A stretch of DNA of 64,000 bases from Guptibacillus algicola (GCF_020171805.1 NZ_JAIVAF010000006.1:157631-221630), one strand, 5' to 3'; positions 54,275 through 63,532 are shown, counted from the stretch's first letter. Numbers and translations: made by a program. Notes: generated by a model from the letters alone, not told the origin.

Positions 54275-54746
54275 ATTTCATATTAGGATAGCCTTGTTGT
54301 CTAAGTGCTTCATACACCATGATTGCCGCTGTATTCGAAAGGTTAAGGGCACGCACATGGTCTGTCATAGGCAAACGTAGACAGCGCTCCTTGTTATTCT
54401 CAATCAGCTCATCTGGCAAACCGTCTGTTTCTCTTCCAAAAACAAAGAACGTATTTTGACTAACATCCGAATAATCGAAGTCAGTATGAGTATTCGTACC
54501 ATACTTCGTAATATAATAAAATTCTCCACCTTCATTCTGATTAAAGAATACTTCTAGAGAATCGTAATAATGAACGTCAGCATATTTCCAGTAATCTAGA
54601 CCTGCACGTTTAAGCATCTTATCATCTGTAGAAAACCCTAAAGGACGGATAAGATGAAGACTTGTATTCGTAGCAGCACAAGTACGAGCAATGTTCCCTG
54701 TATTTGCAGGAATCTCCGGCTGAAATAGAACGATATTTAAAGACAT
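54273..54746 (-). CDS. trmL: tRNA (cytidine/uridine-34-2'-O)-methyltransferase TrmL
   Basis: 157 residues. SPOUT knot methyltransferase with motif 1 PEIPANTGNIARTCAAT, motif 2 FFVFGRETDGLPDELI and motif 3 LRLPMTDHVRALNLSNTAAIMVYEAL. Methylates the wobble base of tRNA-Leu(CAA) and Leu(UAA); both tRNA genes lie in this window at 61.5 kb. Same as CspR of B. subtilis. Confidence 0.96.
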   Translation of the reverse strand: MSLNIVLFQPEIPANTGNIARTCAATNTSLHLIRPLGFSTDDKMLKRAGLDYWKYADVHYYDSLEVFFNQNEGGEFYYITKYGTNTHTDFDYSDVSQNTFFVFGRETDGLPDELIENNKERCLRLPMTDHVRALNLSNTAAIMVYEALRQQGYPNMK

Positions 54747-54811
54747 AATGATTCACCTCCGCTTCAAAACATATCTATTATAGCATGTTTTCCACGTAGA
54801 GAAAGAATATG

Positions 54812-55708
54812 CTAATCATCTTCGATATGAAAAAATTTATACTGGATATTGGGTGTCCATGCAGTAGAGTCTTCATAATCCCAATAGCGCATTCGACAGT
54901 TCGTATTATGCCCATTCACAAGTGGCTGTCCCTTCCCGTCTTGATCTACGACAATTGTTGTATGCTGCCAATTTCCGTCCCCTGTAAAATCATAGCTAAT
55001 CACATCACCTGGAACTAAATCATCTGGTTGATAAACCTCTCTCGCTTTCAGGCCGTTCTTTGAACCACTTAAGTACCAGCGTAATGCATGAGCAACAGAC
55101 CATGAATAGCTCCAGCTGTTCTTCTTCACCCACCATCCTCTCGTCCGATCAGGATAGCCTCTCATGGGCGCTTTTCCAGCATGTAAGCATTGTGACACAT
55201 AATTCGTACAATCACCTTCAAATATAGGATAAGTAGGATTATAATCATCCCACCAGCTCTCAGCATATTTAACAGCAGATAATCGATCATAGTACGAGCC
55301 TTTTAGCCTTTCACTTCCTCTACCTGCTCGAGTTGCATTATCACAGTGTACACCTTCATACTCGACTGAACGATCATGAATTAACTCACCATCGATTAAC
55401 TCAGCGAGTCTTTTTTCAAAACGCTCCTCTTGATAAAGCTTCTTTCCTTGTTTGATCACATATTGCTGATGGAGATAGTAATCATATATACGTGTTTTGG
55501 CAAGTTTCTTTTTCCCAAGAAGCACACCTTTATTTAGCACCCTCACAACAGTTGCTTCTCTCGAATCACATTTCTTAATAAATCTTGTCACAGCTTCTTC
55601 TTCGTTAGCCGGACGTTTACCGCTACTTCTAAATGATCGTGATGAGCCATTCATTAAGTATGAAGCCTGTTCTTCCCAAAAGGGCTTGAGCTGCTCTTCC
55701 CACCCCAT
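54812..55708 (-). CDS. Putative amidase-domain protein, YhbB-like
   Basis: 298 residues from the ATG after GAGGGGGGAA. C-terminal amidase_6-type papain-like domain: YPIFEGDCTNYVSQCLHAGK with the catalytic cysteine, VPGDVISYDFTGDGNWQHTTIVVDQDG with the histidine. N-terminal 130 residues carry basic, tyrosine-rich helices. No signal peptide. Likely a peptidoglycan or sporulation-linked amidase; B. subtilis yhbB near queG is the probable counterpart. Confidence 0.75.
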   Translation of the reverse strand: MGWEEQLKPFWEEQASYLMNGSSRSFRSSGKRPANEEEAVTRFIKKCDSREATVVRVLNKGVLLGKKKLAKTRIYDYYLHQQYVIKQGKKLYQEERFEKRLAELIDGELIHDRSVEYEGVHCDNATRAGRGSERLKGSYYDRLSAVKYAESWWDDYNPTYPIFEGDCTNYVSQCLHAGKAPMRGYPDRTRGWWVKKNSWSYSWSVAHALRWYLSGSKNGLKAREVYQPDDLVPGDVISYDFTGDGNWQHTTIVVDQDGKGQPLVNGHNTNCRMRYWDYEDSTAWTPNIQYKFFHIEDD

Positions 55709-55800
55709 CTGCGTTCCCCCCTCTTCGCACTTTATGTTCGTGAATGGTAACACATGCCTCTTTGTGCTCTGTAGCAACAGAGGAACGCTCAAGAAAAATT

Positions 55801-55835
55801 AAAAAAGCCCGGAAGTTCATGATGAACTCCGAGCT
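55801..55835 (-). terminator. Terminator after ogt
   Basis: Hairpin with arms around GTTCATgATGAAC and outer AGC/GCT pairs; six T on the minus strand. Confidence 0.8.
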
Positions 55836-55844
55836 AGTAAATGA

Positions 55845-56384
55845 TTATGAGGAGACTGCCGGGTGAAGTGCATTCTGCTGTTCGAGTGACAACAGATATT
55901 CTTTCTTATCCATGCCCCCACCATAACCAACGAGAGCACCATTACTTCCAATGACGCGATGACATGGAATGATAATAGGTAGTGGATTACGGTTATTAGC
56001 AGAACCGATCGCGCGGACTGCTCTTGGAGCAGAAATATTTACGGCAACGTCTTTATATGAGCGTGTTTCTCCGTATGGAATAGTATTAAGACTCTTCCAT
56101 ACTTTCTTCTGAAAAGGTGTTCCTATCAAACAAAGTTGAAGATCAAACATCCTTCTCTTTCCATTGAAATACTCTTCTAATTGAACAATAATCGGGTCAA
56201 TGATTTCATAGTTCATAACGAAATCTGGTTTCACATGATTTTTCTTGAACCATGCTTCAGCTGCGGGTAGCACATCTTCAGCAAATCCAAAATCAAGCCT
56301 ATAGATCCCTTCAGAACCTGCAAATAATGTCAGTGTTCCAATCGGTGATTGAAACTCCCCATAACTGATCACTTGTTTATCCAT
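55845..56384 (-). CDS. ogt: Methylated-DNA-protein cysteine methyltransferase
   Basis: 179 residues. Active-site IIIPCHRVIGSNG, arginine-finger-like helix FQKKVWKSLNTIPYGETRSYKDVA and GYGGG MDKKEYLL end. Removes O6-methyl groups from guanine by a single irreversible transfer to the cysteine. ATG 56384 with GAAGGGA upstream is used; eight codons further up lack a site. Directly after queG on the same strand. Confidence 0.92.
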   Translation of the reverse strand: MDKQVISYGEFQSPIGTLTLFAGSEGIYRLDFGFAEDVLPAAEAWFKKNHVKPDFVMNYEIIDPIIVQLEEYFNGKRRMFDLQLCLIGTPFQKKVWKSLNTIPYGETRSYKDVAVNISAPRAVRAIGSANNRNPLPIIIPCHRVIGSNGALVGYGGGMDKKEYLLSLEQQNALHPAVSS

Positions 56385-56451
56385 GCTATCCCTTCTTTTA
56401 TTCAACATTTTTCATTATCTTACAAGACATTATATTATTTGACCAACAGCA

Positions 56452-57591
56452 TTAAGACTTATTTTGGAGCATAGACAGCCCTTTTTCAATCTCATGTGCT
56501 GCTTCTTGGTCTTTTTCTTTCATTTGCTCTTTAATTAGAGCTTCATACGCCTTAGTTCCCCCAATCTTCCCTAGAGCCCAGGCAGACGTCCCTCTAATCA
56601 CTGGTCTTGGGTCATTTTGCATCAATTCAATCAATGTATCCACAGCTGCTTCGTCTTTATAATGAGCAAGGGCAAGGATTGCATTTCGTTGAATTGGCTT
56701 CTTTCCTCTCCATGATCCAGCCGCTTTTCCAAACTTTTCTTTAAAATCTCTATTACTCATCGTTAAAAGTGGAATCAACTTTGGTTTAACTACTTCTGGA
56801 TCCGGCTCAAGCTCAGGGTGGTTATGAAAGTCAATGCCTTTATTCTTAGGACACACGAGCTGACATGTGTCACAACCATACAGTCGGTTTCCAAGTTTCG
56901 CTCGATATTGATCAGGTAGAAACCCTTTTGTTTGGGTTAAGAAAGCAATACACTTACTAGCATTAAGCTGACCACCTTCAACTAAAGCTCCTGTAGGACA
57001 AGCGTCAACGCATATATTGCAATCTCCGCATCCTTCCTCAACCGGTTCATCAGGTTCTAGAAACACATTCGTAATCATTTCCCCAAGATAAACCCATGAA
57101 CCGAACTCCTCCGTTATCGTCATTGTATTCTTACCACTAAAGCCAATTCCGGCTCGCTCTGCAACAGCTCTGTCAGATAATTCTCCTGTATCGACCATCG
57201 AACTAGTCTCTGCAGTTGGAACTTTCGATTTGATAAATGATTCGAGAAGGGAGAGTTTTTCTCGTAGGACATGATGATAGTCTACGCCCCAGGAAGCTCT
57301 GCAAAATAGACCTCTACGCTCTCCTCGCTTACTTCTCGGGCTATCCTTCAACTTTGAAGGATAGGCAATGGCGATTGAAACAATGGTAGTCGCACCACTT
57401 AACAGTAACTCAGGCTCTGTCCGTTTCTCAAGATCTGGTTCTTCAAAACCCGATTGATACCCTAACTGCTGTTGTTGCTTTAAACGCTCCTTGAGCGATT
57501 TGAATGGATCAGCTGCAGCAAAACCAATTTTATCTATTCCAATTGATTTACTGTATGCAACGACCTCTTCCTTTAACTGGGCGTTTGTCAT
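56452..57591 (-). CDS. queG: Epoxyqueuosine reductase QueG
   Basis: 379 residues. Two [4Fe-4S] clusters by CGDCNICVDACPTGAL and CDTCQLVCPKNKG, cobalamin-binding N-terminal domain, and a C-terminal HEAT-repeat region (NDPRPVIRGTSAWALGKIGG). Last step of queuosine synthesis in tRNAs for Asn, Asp, His and Tyr, all four of which are in the cluster at 61.9-63.3 kb. B. subtilis yhbA is the same gene. Confidence 0.95.
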   Translation of the reverse strand: MTNAQLKEEVVAYSKSIGIDKIGFAAADPFKSLKERLKQQQQLGYQSGFEEPDLEKRTEPELLLSGATTIVSIAIAYPSKLKDSPRSKRGERRGLFCRASWGVDYHHVLREKLSLLESFIKSKVPTAETSSMVDTGELSDRAVAERAGIGFSGKNTMTITEEFGSWVYLGEMITNVFLEPDEPVEEGCGDCNICVDACPTGALVEGGQLNASKCIAFLTQTKGFLPDQYRAKLGNRLYGCDTCQLVCPKNKGIDFHNHPELEPDPEVVKPKLIPLLTMSNRDFKEKFGKAAGSWRGKKPIQRNAILALAHYKDEAAVDTLIELMQNDPRPVIRGTSAWALGKIGGTKAYEALIKEQMKEKDQEAAHEIEKGLSMLQNKS

Positions 57592-57625
57592 CGTAATCCC
57601 TCCCTTCTACATTAAAATTCTATTA

Positions 57626-59326
57626 TTAAATGACTTTCAACGTTCTAAGTCTATTTATTACTGCCGCCAACTCTGTTCTTCGAATACGTGCAAAATCACC
57701 AGGATGTTGATTAACAAACACAGAGAATGAGCCTAATCCTTCCTCATTCATTTGCTTTTCTACAGAATCCAATAGCTCAGATACTGATGCCTCTCCCAGT
57801 TTGTTCTTCCTTTCAAAAAAGTAAAGGATTTCTGCTGCCAAACGCGTTTGACTTGGATCGATGAGCTGCTCAACTTGTAGAAGTGAAATATCCGTATTGC
57901 CATATAAGATATGGTGGAGGCCTTTAGCAGAAACCTTCGACTTTTTCCCTTTTTGACTATTTAAGCTCGATTTATGAAGTATTCGGCGGTCCACCTCACC
58001 GAACAGTTCTCCACCTTCTTTAATTCGAGGTGAAGTCGATTGCTCAGATATTCTTTTAGCTTCACTTGTCACATCGTATGGTAAATAGTTTTCCATCAGT
58101 ATAACTGAATCTGCTACGTCAAAATAATCTCCTGATCCTCCCATAACAAGAACAGTCGAAATACCATGCTGGTTATATAGTTGCTGAACGCGATCAATAA
58201 ACGGAGTAATCGGTTCTTTATCTTTTGAGACAAGTTGTTGCATACGTTCATCTCGAATCATGAAATTGGTAGCACTTGTGTCTTCATCAATCAATAACGC
58301 ACGTGAGCGGGCTTCAATTGCCTCTATAATATTAGCTGCTTGAGAGGTACTTCCGCTAGCATTTTCTGTTGTGAATGATTGAGTATCTTTACCAAACGGT
58401 AAGTTCTCGATAAACGGGGAAATATTAACACCCGTAACTTTTCTTCCATCTTCAGAACGTATCTTCATTGCCAGATCATCTGTGATGACATATTCCCGAC
58501 CATCACCTGCAATATGATCATAAACGCCATGCTCCATCGCATGCAACAGGGTACTTTTGCCATGGTACCCGCCCCCTACAATAAGAGAAATCCCCTTCTC
58601 GATAGCCATTCCTGTAATCTGTTCTTCTCTATGCGGAATAGAAATCGATACTTCTTTGCTCGATGGAGATTTGAACGGGACAGCTTTATTCTGTAAAGGG
58701 CGATCGCTTATACCGCTCTCTCGGGGCAGGATAGCTCCGTTTGCAATAAAAGCGACATAGCCTTCATCTTTCAAATACGTTCTAATGGATTCCTGTTGAT
58801 CAGCTAAATGAATGGCTTCTATAACTTCTTCCGCTTTTAGAGAGAAAATTGAGCCGTTCAGCATCTCAGGTAGATAGTGGATTAACATTTGCTCCGCTTG
58901 TCTACCAAGTACGCGTCTTCCTTGAGCTGGTAACCCAAGCGATAAGCAGATCGTGATCGTTTTATCACTAACTGACACAGCCGTACGCTCTATTACCTTC
59001 TGTTTAGGGGCATCTATCATAAATGCGCCGCTTTTGCCTGATCCTTTAACATTACCTTTATTGCGAGAGATTGCTTTCTCTACTTTTCTTGCAATTAGAT
59101 CCTCAAGACGCACTCTTCTCTGATTTCCCTCAAACCAATCGTTTGTTACGTTTGTCTTATTTCGAGGAATAACGACTCTTATTCTAGACGGGCTAGCGAA
59201 AGGGTCCCCTTGAACGTAATCAATTGAAAGAGTATAGCTTTGAAAATCATAGCTCCCTCTTATATCTTTATAGGCTTTATAGCTTTTTCCATCTATCCGT
59301 TGTAAATGTTTAATGAGGTTCTTCAT
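57626..59326 (-). CDS. Predicted ATPase of the ABC class
   Basis: 566 residues. COG3044-type ATPase: Walker A SLIVGGGYHGKSTLLHA near 250, Walker B-like RSRALLIDEDTSATNFMIRDERM, and LVMGGSGDYFDVADSVILME. No membrane segment or transporter partner, so not a transport ATPase. N-terminal region binds something unknown. Chosen ATG 59326 is ten bases from AGGAGG; the 52 codons upstream have no ribosome site and overlap the divergent gene. Confidence 0.85.
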   Translation of the reverse strand: MKNLIKHLQRIDGKSYKAYKDIRGSYDFQSYTLSIDYVQGDPFASPSRIRVVIPRNKTNVTNDWFEGNQRRVRLEDLIARKVEKAISRNKGNVKGSGKSGAFMIDAPKQKVIERTAVSVSDKTITICLSLGLPAQGRRVLGRQAEQMLIHYLPEMLNGSIFSLKAEEVIEAIHLADQQESIRTYLKDEGYVAFIANGAILPRESGISDRPLQNKAVPFKSPSSKEVSISIPHREEQITGMAIEKGISLIVGGGYHGKSTLLHAMEHGVYDHIAGDGREYVITDDLAMKIRSEDGRKVTGVNISPFIENLPFGKDTQSFTTENASGSTSQAANIIEAIEARSRALLIDEDTSATNFMIRDERMQQLVSKDKEPITPFIDRVQQLYNQHGISTVLVMGGSGDYFDVADSVILMENYLPYDVTSEAKRISEQSTSPRIKEGGELFGEVDRRILHKSSLNSQKGKKSKVSAKGLHHILYGNTDISLLQVEQLIDPSQTRLAAEILYFFERKNKLGEASVSELLDSVEKQMNEEGLGSFSVFVNQHPGDFARIRRTELAAVINRLRTLKVI

Positions 59327-59407
59327 ATGAGGTGAGCCTCCTTTTAAGATTCTAAAACTTGCGTGTGGTAAAATGAACGGAAATAAACAATTAAGGAGAG
59401 GTGTAAC

Positions 59408-60082
59408 ATGGATACCGTTTTTCTCTCTACATCTATTACCGAAACAATCCCTGACTTTAAAGTAGGATGGATCACCTATCATGATATCGTGGTTGAAAAC
59501 TCACCGCAAATGGTGCGCGGTCGATATCAATTCTATCTTGAAACGATGATGATGGACCTAGAAGAAACGGAATTGACGTCATTTCCACAAGTTAAAGAGT
59601 GGAGATCTGTCTTCAAAAATCTCGGAACTGATCCTTCAAGATACCGCCCTTCTTCAGAAGCGTTGTTAAGAAGACTTAAAAAGGGATCAGATCTACCATC
59701 GATTCACTCTGCTGCCGATATCAACAATCTACTTTCACTACAATACAAAATTCCGATCGGGATATATGATCTCGATTTGGTAAAAGGACCTATTACAGTG
59801 GAGATTGGAAATGAGCTAGCGTCGTATCAAGGGTTAAATGGTAGAGAGGTAAACTTCAATAACAAGCCTGTTTCATCTGACGAAAAAGGTCCCTTTGGTA
59901 GTCCCATAGTAGATTCCAAACGTACTGCAGTTACCGAGAAAACCAGAAATGCTATTCAGCTATATTATATCCAACCATCCCTCTCTTCAGAAGAAGCCAA
60001 AAAGCTTTTACAGGCTTCTGGTGAAATGTTTAACCAAATTCATGGAGGGAACTTCAGCTACGGATTAGCAACGACCAAATAG
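59408..60082 (+). CDS. B3/B4 tRNA-binding-domain protein
   Basis: 224 residues. Resembles the B3/B4 editing domain of PheT as a free-standing protein (VKEWRSVFKNLGTDPSRYRPSSEALLRRLKKG ... NLLSLQYKIPIGIYDLDLVKG). Such proteins may clear misacylated tRNA or act on tRNA-like substrates. Divergent from the ATPase gene with 82 bases between starts. Ribosome site AGGAGAGG. Confidence 0.85.
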   Translation: MDTVFLSTSITETIPDFKVGWITYHDIVVENSPQMVRGRYQFYLETMMMDLEETELTSFPQVKEWRSVFKNLGTDPSRYRPSSEALLRRLKKGSDLPSIHSAADINNLLSLQYKIPIGIYDLDLVKGPITVEIGNELASYQGLNGREVNFNNKPVSSDEKGPFGSPIVDSKRTAVTEKTRNAIQLYYIQPSLSSEEAKKLLQASGEMFNQIHGGNFSYGLATTK

Positions 60083-60100
60083 TAGAAGGAAACATAAAAA

Positions 60101-60178
60101 AACGCAACGCTTCGTTAATAGTAACGAAACACTGCGTTGGGTAAATGGTGAAAATTCGAGGTTTTTCTACAAACCTCG
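60101..60178 (+). other. Two hairpins downstream of the B3/B4 gene
   Basis: First hairpin: AACGCA plus TTCGTTA paired with TAACGAA plus TGCGTT (60101-60138). Second: perfect CGAGGTTT / AAACCTCG (60157-60178, loop TTCTAC). The T run needed for a plus-strand terminator is missing after both; the first has an A run on its left, so it may end transcription from the right on the minus strand. The remaining gap to 60318 is AT-rich with nothing else. Confidence 0.45.
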
Positions 60179-60318
60179 CTGATGTAGTTAGAATAACACA
60201 GAGTAGTTTAATAAAACAATAGGAAATTATTATTTTCTTTAGATTAGCTTCACAATATATTAATATAGAATCATAAATTATATAATATTCACCATAAAGA
60301 TTTGAAAGGAGCTAGCTT

Positions 60319-60540
60319 ATGGAACCCTTCTCAACACCATTCTTTGAAGAGAACTTTAAACAATACATAAAGAAAAACAATGATGTATTTACAAAATTAG
60401 AAGCGATGAACAGCTACTATCGTTCAGTTGTCTCTTCAATGATCTATGATAATCTTAATAAGAATTCTGAAATCGTTCGTAGAATTCGAAACCTTGATAC
60501 AGCATATAAGACGGTTAAAGCAGAAAACACTGAAGAATAA
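60319..60540 (+). CDS. Small helical uncharacterised protein
   Basis: 73 residues, soluble, helical, tyrosine- and asparagine-rich (FFEENFKQYIKKNNDVFTKLEAM, RNLDTAYKTVKAEN). Not recognised. AAAGGAGC lies eight bases before the ATG and a perfect terminator follows. Confidence 0.65.
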   Translation: MEPFSTPFFEENFKQYIKKNNDVFTKLEAMNSYYRSVVSSMIYDNLNKNSEIVRRIRNLDTAYKTVKAENTEE

Positions 60541-60541
60541 T

Positions 60542-60577
60542 AAAAAGCTCTCTTACAAGTCGTAAGAGAGCTTTTTA
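60542..60577. terminator. Bidirectional terminator
   Basis: Perfect 15-bp stem AAAAAGCTCTCTTAC / GTAAGAGAGCTTTTT. Confidence 0.92.
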
Positions 60578-60589
60578 TATCTGGGTTAG

Positions 60590-61285
60590 TTATACATCAC
60601 ATGATTCAGGGCCGCAAGAGTCACCATCACTACTAATGACTTCAAGCTCCTTATCCTCTTCCCAAGCTTTATTTAACGCTTGTTGAAACATCTCAACAGG
60701 CTGTGCCCCAGAAACTGCGTACTTCTCATTAAATACGTAAAATGGAACACCTTGAATACCTATTTGGCTTCCGAGTGACTCATCATAACGGACTTCTTTT
60801 GCGTACTCATCGGATTGAAGCATAGATCTAACTTCACTGGATTTAAGCCCTACCTCTTCAGCAAGCTCACAAAGCGTCTCATGATCCGAAATATCTTTCG
60901 TTTCTGTAAAATAAGCATAGAAAAGTCTTTCTGTCATTTTCTCCATAAGATTCTGCTTTGCAGCATATTGGAGGAGCCGATGAGCATCGAATGAATTTGT
61001 AGGCTTCATATTCTTGAAATCGAATGTTAAATTTTCATTTTCTGCCTGTTTCCTCATGTTCTCACACATACCCTCAGCTTGTTCAAGACTGACGTTATAC
61101 TTACTAGCTAACAACTCAGCCTTACTCTGTCCTGTCGACTTCTCAGCATTTGGGTCAAGCTCAAAACTTCTATAAGTTACTGTGATTTGATTACGGTGTG
61201 GAAATGCTTGAAGCGCGTTCTCTAAACGACGCTTTCCGATATAACAAAAAGGACAAACAAAATCTGACCATATTTCTACTCTCAT
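60590..61285 (-). CDS. DsbA-family (FrnE-like) oxidoreductase
   Basis: 231 residues, cytoplasmic (no signal). Thioredoxin fold with CPFC active site at 11-14 (SDFVCPFCYIGKRR), a long helical insert (about 40-165) and cis-proline loop QGVPFYVFNE. FrnE-like proteins act as disulfide isomerases or oxidoreductases in oxidative stress. Three in-frame codons upstream are ignored because GAGTGAT lies right for 61285. Cysteines near the end (SCGPESC) form an extra pair. Confidence 0.88.
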   Translation of the reverse strand: MRVEIWSDFVCPFCYIGKRRLENALQAFPHRNQITVTYRSFELDPNAEKSTGQSKAELLASKYNVSLEQAEGMCENMRKQAENENLTFDFKNMKPTNSFDAHRLLQYAAKQNLMEKMTERLFYAYFTETKDISDHETLCELAEEVGLKSSEVRSMLQSDEYAKEVRYDESLGSQIGIQGVPFYVFNEKYAVSGAQPVEMFQQALNKAWEEDKELEVISSDGDSCGPESCDV

Positions 61286-61406
61286 TAATATCACTCTTTC
61301 ATAGTGTACAATTTAATTTCAGTGTACCATCATTTAACGAGAGACGGTAATCTATAGCTCATTGTTAATCAGTTGAGTTATCTATAGGTGATCTAAAATT
61401 AGACAA

Positions 61407-61432
61407 TAAAAAAAGACTCCTACACTGTAGAA
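61407..61432 (-). terminator. Likely terminator of the rRNA-tRNA operon
   Basis: Short stem CTACA / TGTAG on the minus strand, about 30 bases after the last tRNA, followed by seven T. Stem is weak. Confidence 0.5.
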
Positions 61433-61463
61433 ATCCAGAACGTTCTTGTATTAAGTATGTAAC

Positions 61464-61548
61464 TGGTACCGGTGGTCGGGTTCGAACCGACACTCCTCTC
61501 GGAACACGATTTTGAGTCGTGCGCGTCTGCCAATTCCGCCACACCGGC
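61464..61548 (-). tRNA. tRNA-Leu (CAA)
   Basis: Cloverleaf with long variable arm; anticodon loop CTCAAAA (CAA); acceptor GCCGGTG/CACCGGT, CCA encoded. Last tRNA of the operon. Confidence 0.95.
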
Positions 61549-61584
61549 ATAAAGACAATTTCTAATTTAATTTCGGAAAGTAAA

Positions 61585-61674
61585 TGGTGCCGGAGGCCGG
61601 GCTCGAACCGGCACGGAGGTACACCCTCCGCAGGATTTTAAGTCCTGTGCGTCTGCCAATTCCGCCACTCCGGC
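61585..61674 (-). tRNA. tRNA-Leu (TAA)
   Basis: Long variable arm; anticodon loop CTTAAAA; acceptor GCCGGAG/CTCCGGC; CCA encoded. Confidence 0.95.
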
Positions 61675-61700
61675 AGGACTTTTAAGTGAAAATATGAAAT

Positions 61701-61775
61701 TGGAGGCGGCACCCGGATTTGAACCGGGGCGTAAGGGTTTTGCAGACCCGTGCCTTACCACTTGGCTATGCCGCC
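61701..61775 (-). tRNA. tRNA-Cys (GCA)
   Basis: Anticodon loop CTGCAAA in stem GGGT/ACCC; acceptor GGCGGCA-type; CCA encoded. Confidence 0.95.
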
Positions 61776-61784
61776 TTAAAAAAA

Positions 61785-61859
61785 TGGAGCGAAAGACGGG
61801 ATTCGAACCCGCGACCCCCACCTTGGCAAGGTGGTGTTCTACCACTGAACTACTTTCGC
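61785..61859 (-). tRNA. tRNA-Gly (GCC)
   Basis: Anticodon loop TTGCCAA in stem CCACC/GGTGG; acceptor GCGAAAG/CTTTCGC; CCA encoded. Confidence 0.95.
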
Positions 61860-61868
61860 AACGAAAAA

Positions 61869-61943
61869 TGGCTGGGCTAGCTGGATTCGAACCAGCGCAT
61901 GACGGAATCAAAATCCGTTGCCTTACCGCTTGGCTATAGCCCA
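61869..61943 (-). tRNA. tRNA-Gln (TTG)
   Basis: Anticodon loop TTTTGAT in stem ACGGA/TCCGT; acceptor TGGGCTA/TAGCCCA; CCA encoded. Confidence 0.95.
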
Positions 61944-61947
61944 AAAA

Positions 61948-62024
61948 TGGGGCGGCTGATGGGAATTGAACCCACGAATGCCGGAATCACAATCCGGTGC
62001 GTTAACCACTTCGCCACAACCGCC
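61948..62024 (-). tRNA. tRNA-His (GTG)
   Basis: Anticodon loop TTGTGAT in stem CCGGA/TCCGG; encoded G at -1 opposite discriminator C, as needed for HisRS; CCA encoded. Confidence 0.95.
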
Positions 62025-62051
62025 ATAAAGACAATTTTTCAAGATTTAAAT

Positions 62052-62125
62052 TGGCAGGGGTAGTAGGAATCGAACCCACACCGGAGGTTTTGGAGACCTC
62101 TGTTCTACCTTTAAACTATACCCCT
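62052..62125 (-). tRNA. tRNA-Trp (CCA)
   Basis: Anticodon loop CTCCAAA in stem GAGGT/ACCTC; acceptor AGGGGTA/TACCCCT; CCA encoded. Confidence 0.95.
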
Positions 62126-62130
62126 ATAAA

Positions 62131-62215
62131 TGGTGGAGGGGGACGGATTCGAACCGCCGAACCCTGAGGGAGCGGATTTACAGTCCGCCGCGTTTAGCCA
62201 CTTCGCTACCCCTCC
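62131..62215 (-). tRNA. tRNA-Tyr (GTA)
   Basis: Long variable arm; anticodon loop CTGTAAA; acceptor GGAGGGG/CCCCTCC; CCA encoded. Confidence 0.95.
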
Positions 62216-62285
62216 AAATAGACAATTATCATTGTAATATATATTATATATAAAGACAATGGGAATTGATACCTTTTTAGGAAAA

Positions 62286-62361
<76 letters not shown>

Positions 62362-62365
62362 AACA

Positions 62366-62441
62366 TGGTGGCTCCGGACGGAATCGAACCGCCGACACGT
62401 GGATTTTCAGTCCACTGCTCTACCGACTGAGCTACAGAGCC
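62366..62441 (-). tRNA. tRNA-Phe (GAA)
   Basis: Anticodon loop CTGAAAA in stem GTGGA/TCCAC; acceptor GGCTCTG/CGGAGCC; CCA encoded. Confidence 0.95.
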
Positions 62442-62555
62442 ATTCTTTTAAATTTATTTCAACGGTCGATCTAAGAAAAGAGAATAGGTTGCCCCTAAAG
62501 GGACTCCGATTAAATTTTAGCTTAGAAGATAAATCGACGTAGTTAAAATTTTATT

Positions 62556-62633
<78 letters not shown>

Positions 62634-62758
62634 ACGATATAATAAATGTAATGCTGAACCTGCTTCTATATGCAGTGTTCTGTTTCTTCCTCTACAAGGT
62701 TATGCTTCGATGCGTATCCGTCGAAACAACTCGAAGTTGATTCATTGGAGTAACGCTC
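62634..62758 (-). other. 125-base insert between fMet and the fMet 5' fragment
   Basis: Non-coding; contains small hairpins such as CAACTtcgAGTTG and TTCGA...TCGAA. No tRNA fold or ORF. Lies within the operon transcript between tRNA-Asp and tRNA-fMet. Confidence 0.5.
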
Positions 62759-62780
62759 GTTGCTCCACCCCGCGACGATA
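62759..62780 (-). pseudogene. 5' fragment of tRNA-fMet (partial duplication)
   Basis: TGCTCCACCCCGCGACGATA at 62761-62780 is identical to the 5' end of the fMet gene plus its upstream bases (62620-62639). It stops in the D-arm, so it cannot make a tRNA. Marks a duplication boundary. Confidence 0.75.
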
Positions 62781-62819
62781 AAATGAAATTAATGTTTAAC
62801 CAATTAGTATTGATTGAAA

Positions 62820-62895
62820 TGGCGGTCCCGACGGGAATCGAACCCGCGATCTCCTGCGTGACAGGCAGGCATGTTAACCGCTACACCACGGGACC
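62820..62895 (-). tRNA. tRNA-Asp (GTC)
   Basis: Anticodon loop CTGTCAC in stem CCTGC/GCAGG; acceptor GGTCCCG/CGGGACC; CCA encoded. Confidence 0.95.
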
Positions 62896-62902
62896 TTAGT
62901 AA

Positions 62903-62978
62903 TGGTGGAGGATGACGGGCTCGAACCGCCGACCCTCTGCTTGTAAGGCAGATGCTCTCCCAGCTGAGCTAATCCTCC
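62903..62978 (-). tRNA. tRNA-Val (TAC)
   Basis: Anticodon loop CTTACAA in stem TCTGC/GCAGA; acceptor GGAGGAT/ATCCTCC; CCA encoded. Confidence 0.95.
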
Positions 62979-63010
62979 ACAGAGTAAAAATGCTATAAAG
63001 TATTGAAAAA

Positions 63011-63085
63011 TGGTGACCCGTACGGGATTCGAACCCGTGATACCGCCGTGAAAGGGCGGTGTCTTAACCACTTGACCAACGGGCC
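63011..63085 (-). tRNA. tRNA-Glu (TTC)
   Basis: Anticodon loop CTTTCAC in stem CCGCC/GGCGG; acceptor GGCCCGT/ACGGGTC; CCA encoded. Confidence 0.95.
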
Positions 63086-63100
63086 AATCTAGTATGTAGC

Positions 63101-63192
63101 TGGCGGAGAGCGAGGGATTCGAACCCTCGAGACGGCGTTGACCGTCTACACGATTTCCAATCGTGCTCCTTCGGCCACTCGGACAGCTCTCC
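63101..63192 (-). tRNA. tRNA-Ser (GGA)
   Basis: Long variable arm; anticodon loop TTGGAAA in stem CACGA/TCGTG; acceptor GGAGAGC/GCTCTCC; CCA encoded. Confidence 0.95.
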
Positions 63193-63193
63193 A

Positions 63194-63268
63194 TGGCTCC
63201 ACAGGTAGGATTCGAACCTACGACCGATCGGTTAACAGCCGATAGCTCTACCACTGAGCTACTGTGGA
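63194..63268 (-). tRNA. tRNA-Asn (GTT)
   Basis: Anticodon loop CTGTTAA in stem ATCGG/CCGAT; acceptor TCCACAG/CTGTGGA; CCA encoded. First tRNA after 5S. Confidence 0.95.
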
Positions 63269-63279
63269 ATAATGTTTAG

Positions 63280-63396
<117 letters not shown>

Positions 63397-63532
63397 TTCT
63401 AACAGCTCGCACTTTCGTGCGATTGCTAGCGACAAAATATATATTACAATATATTTCGTCATATTTCAAGAGAAAATTTATTCCCTGAAAACTAGATAGC
63501 ACGCAACAACGTATTCCAATAATATTTTTCGC

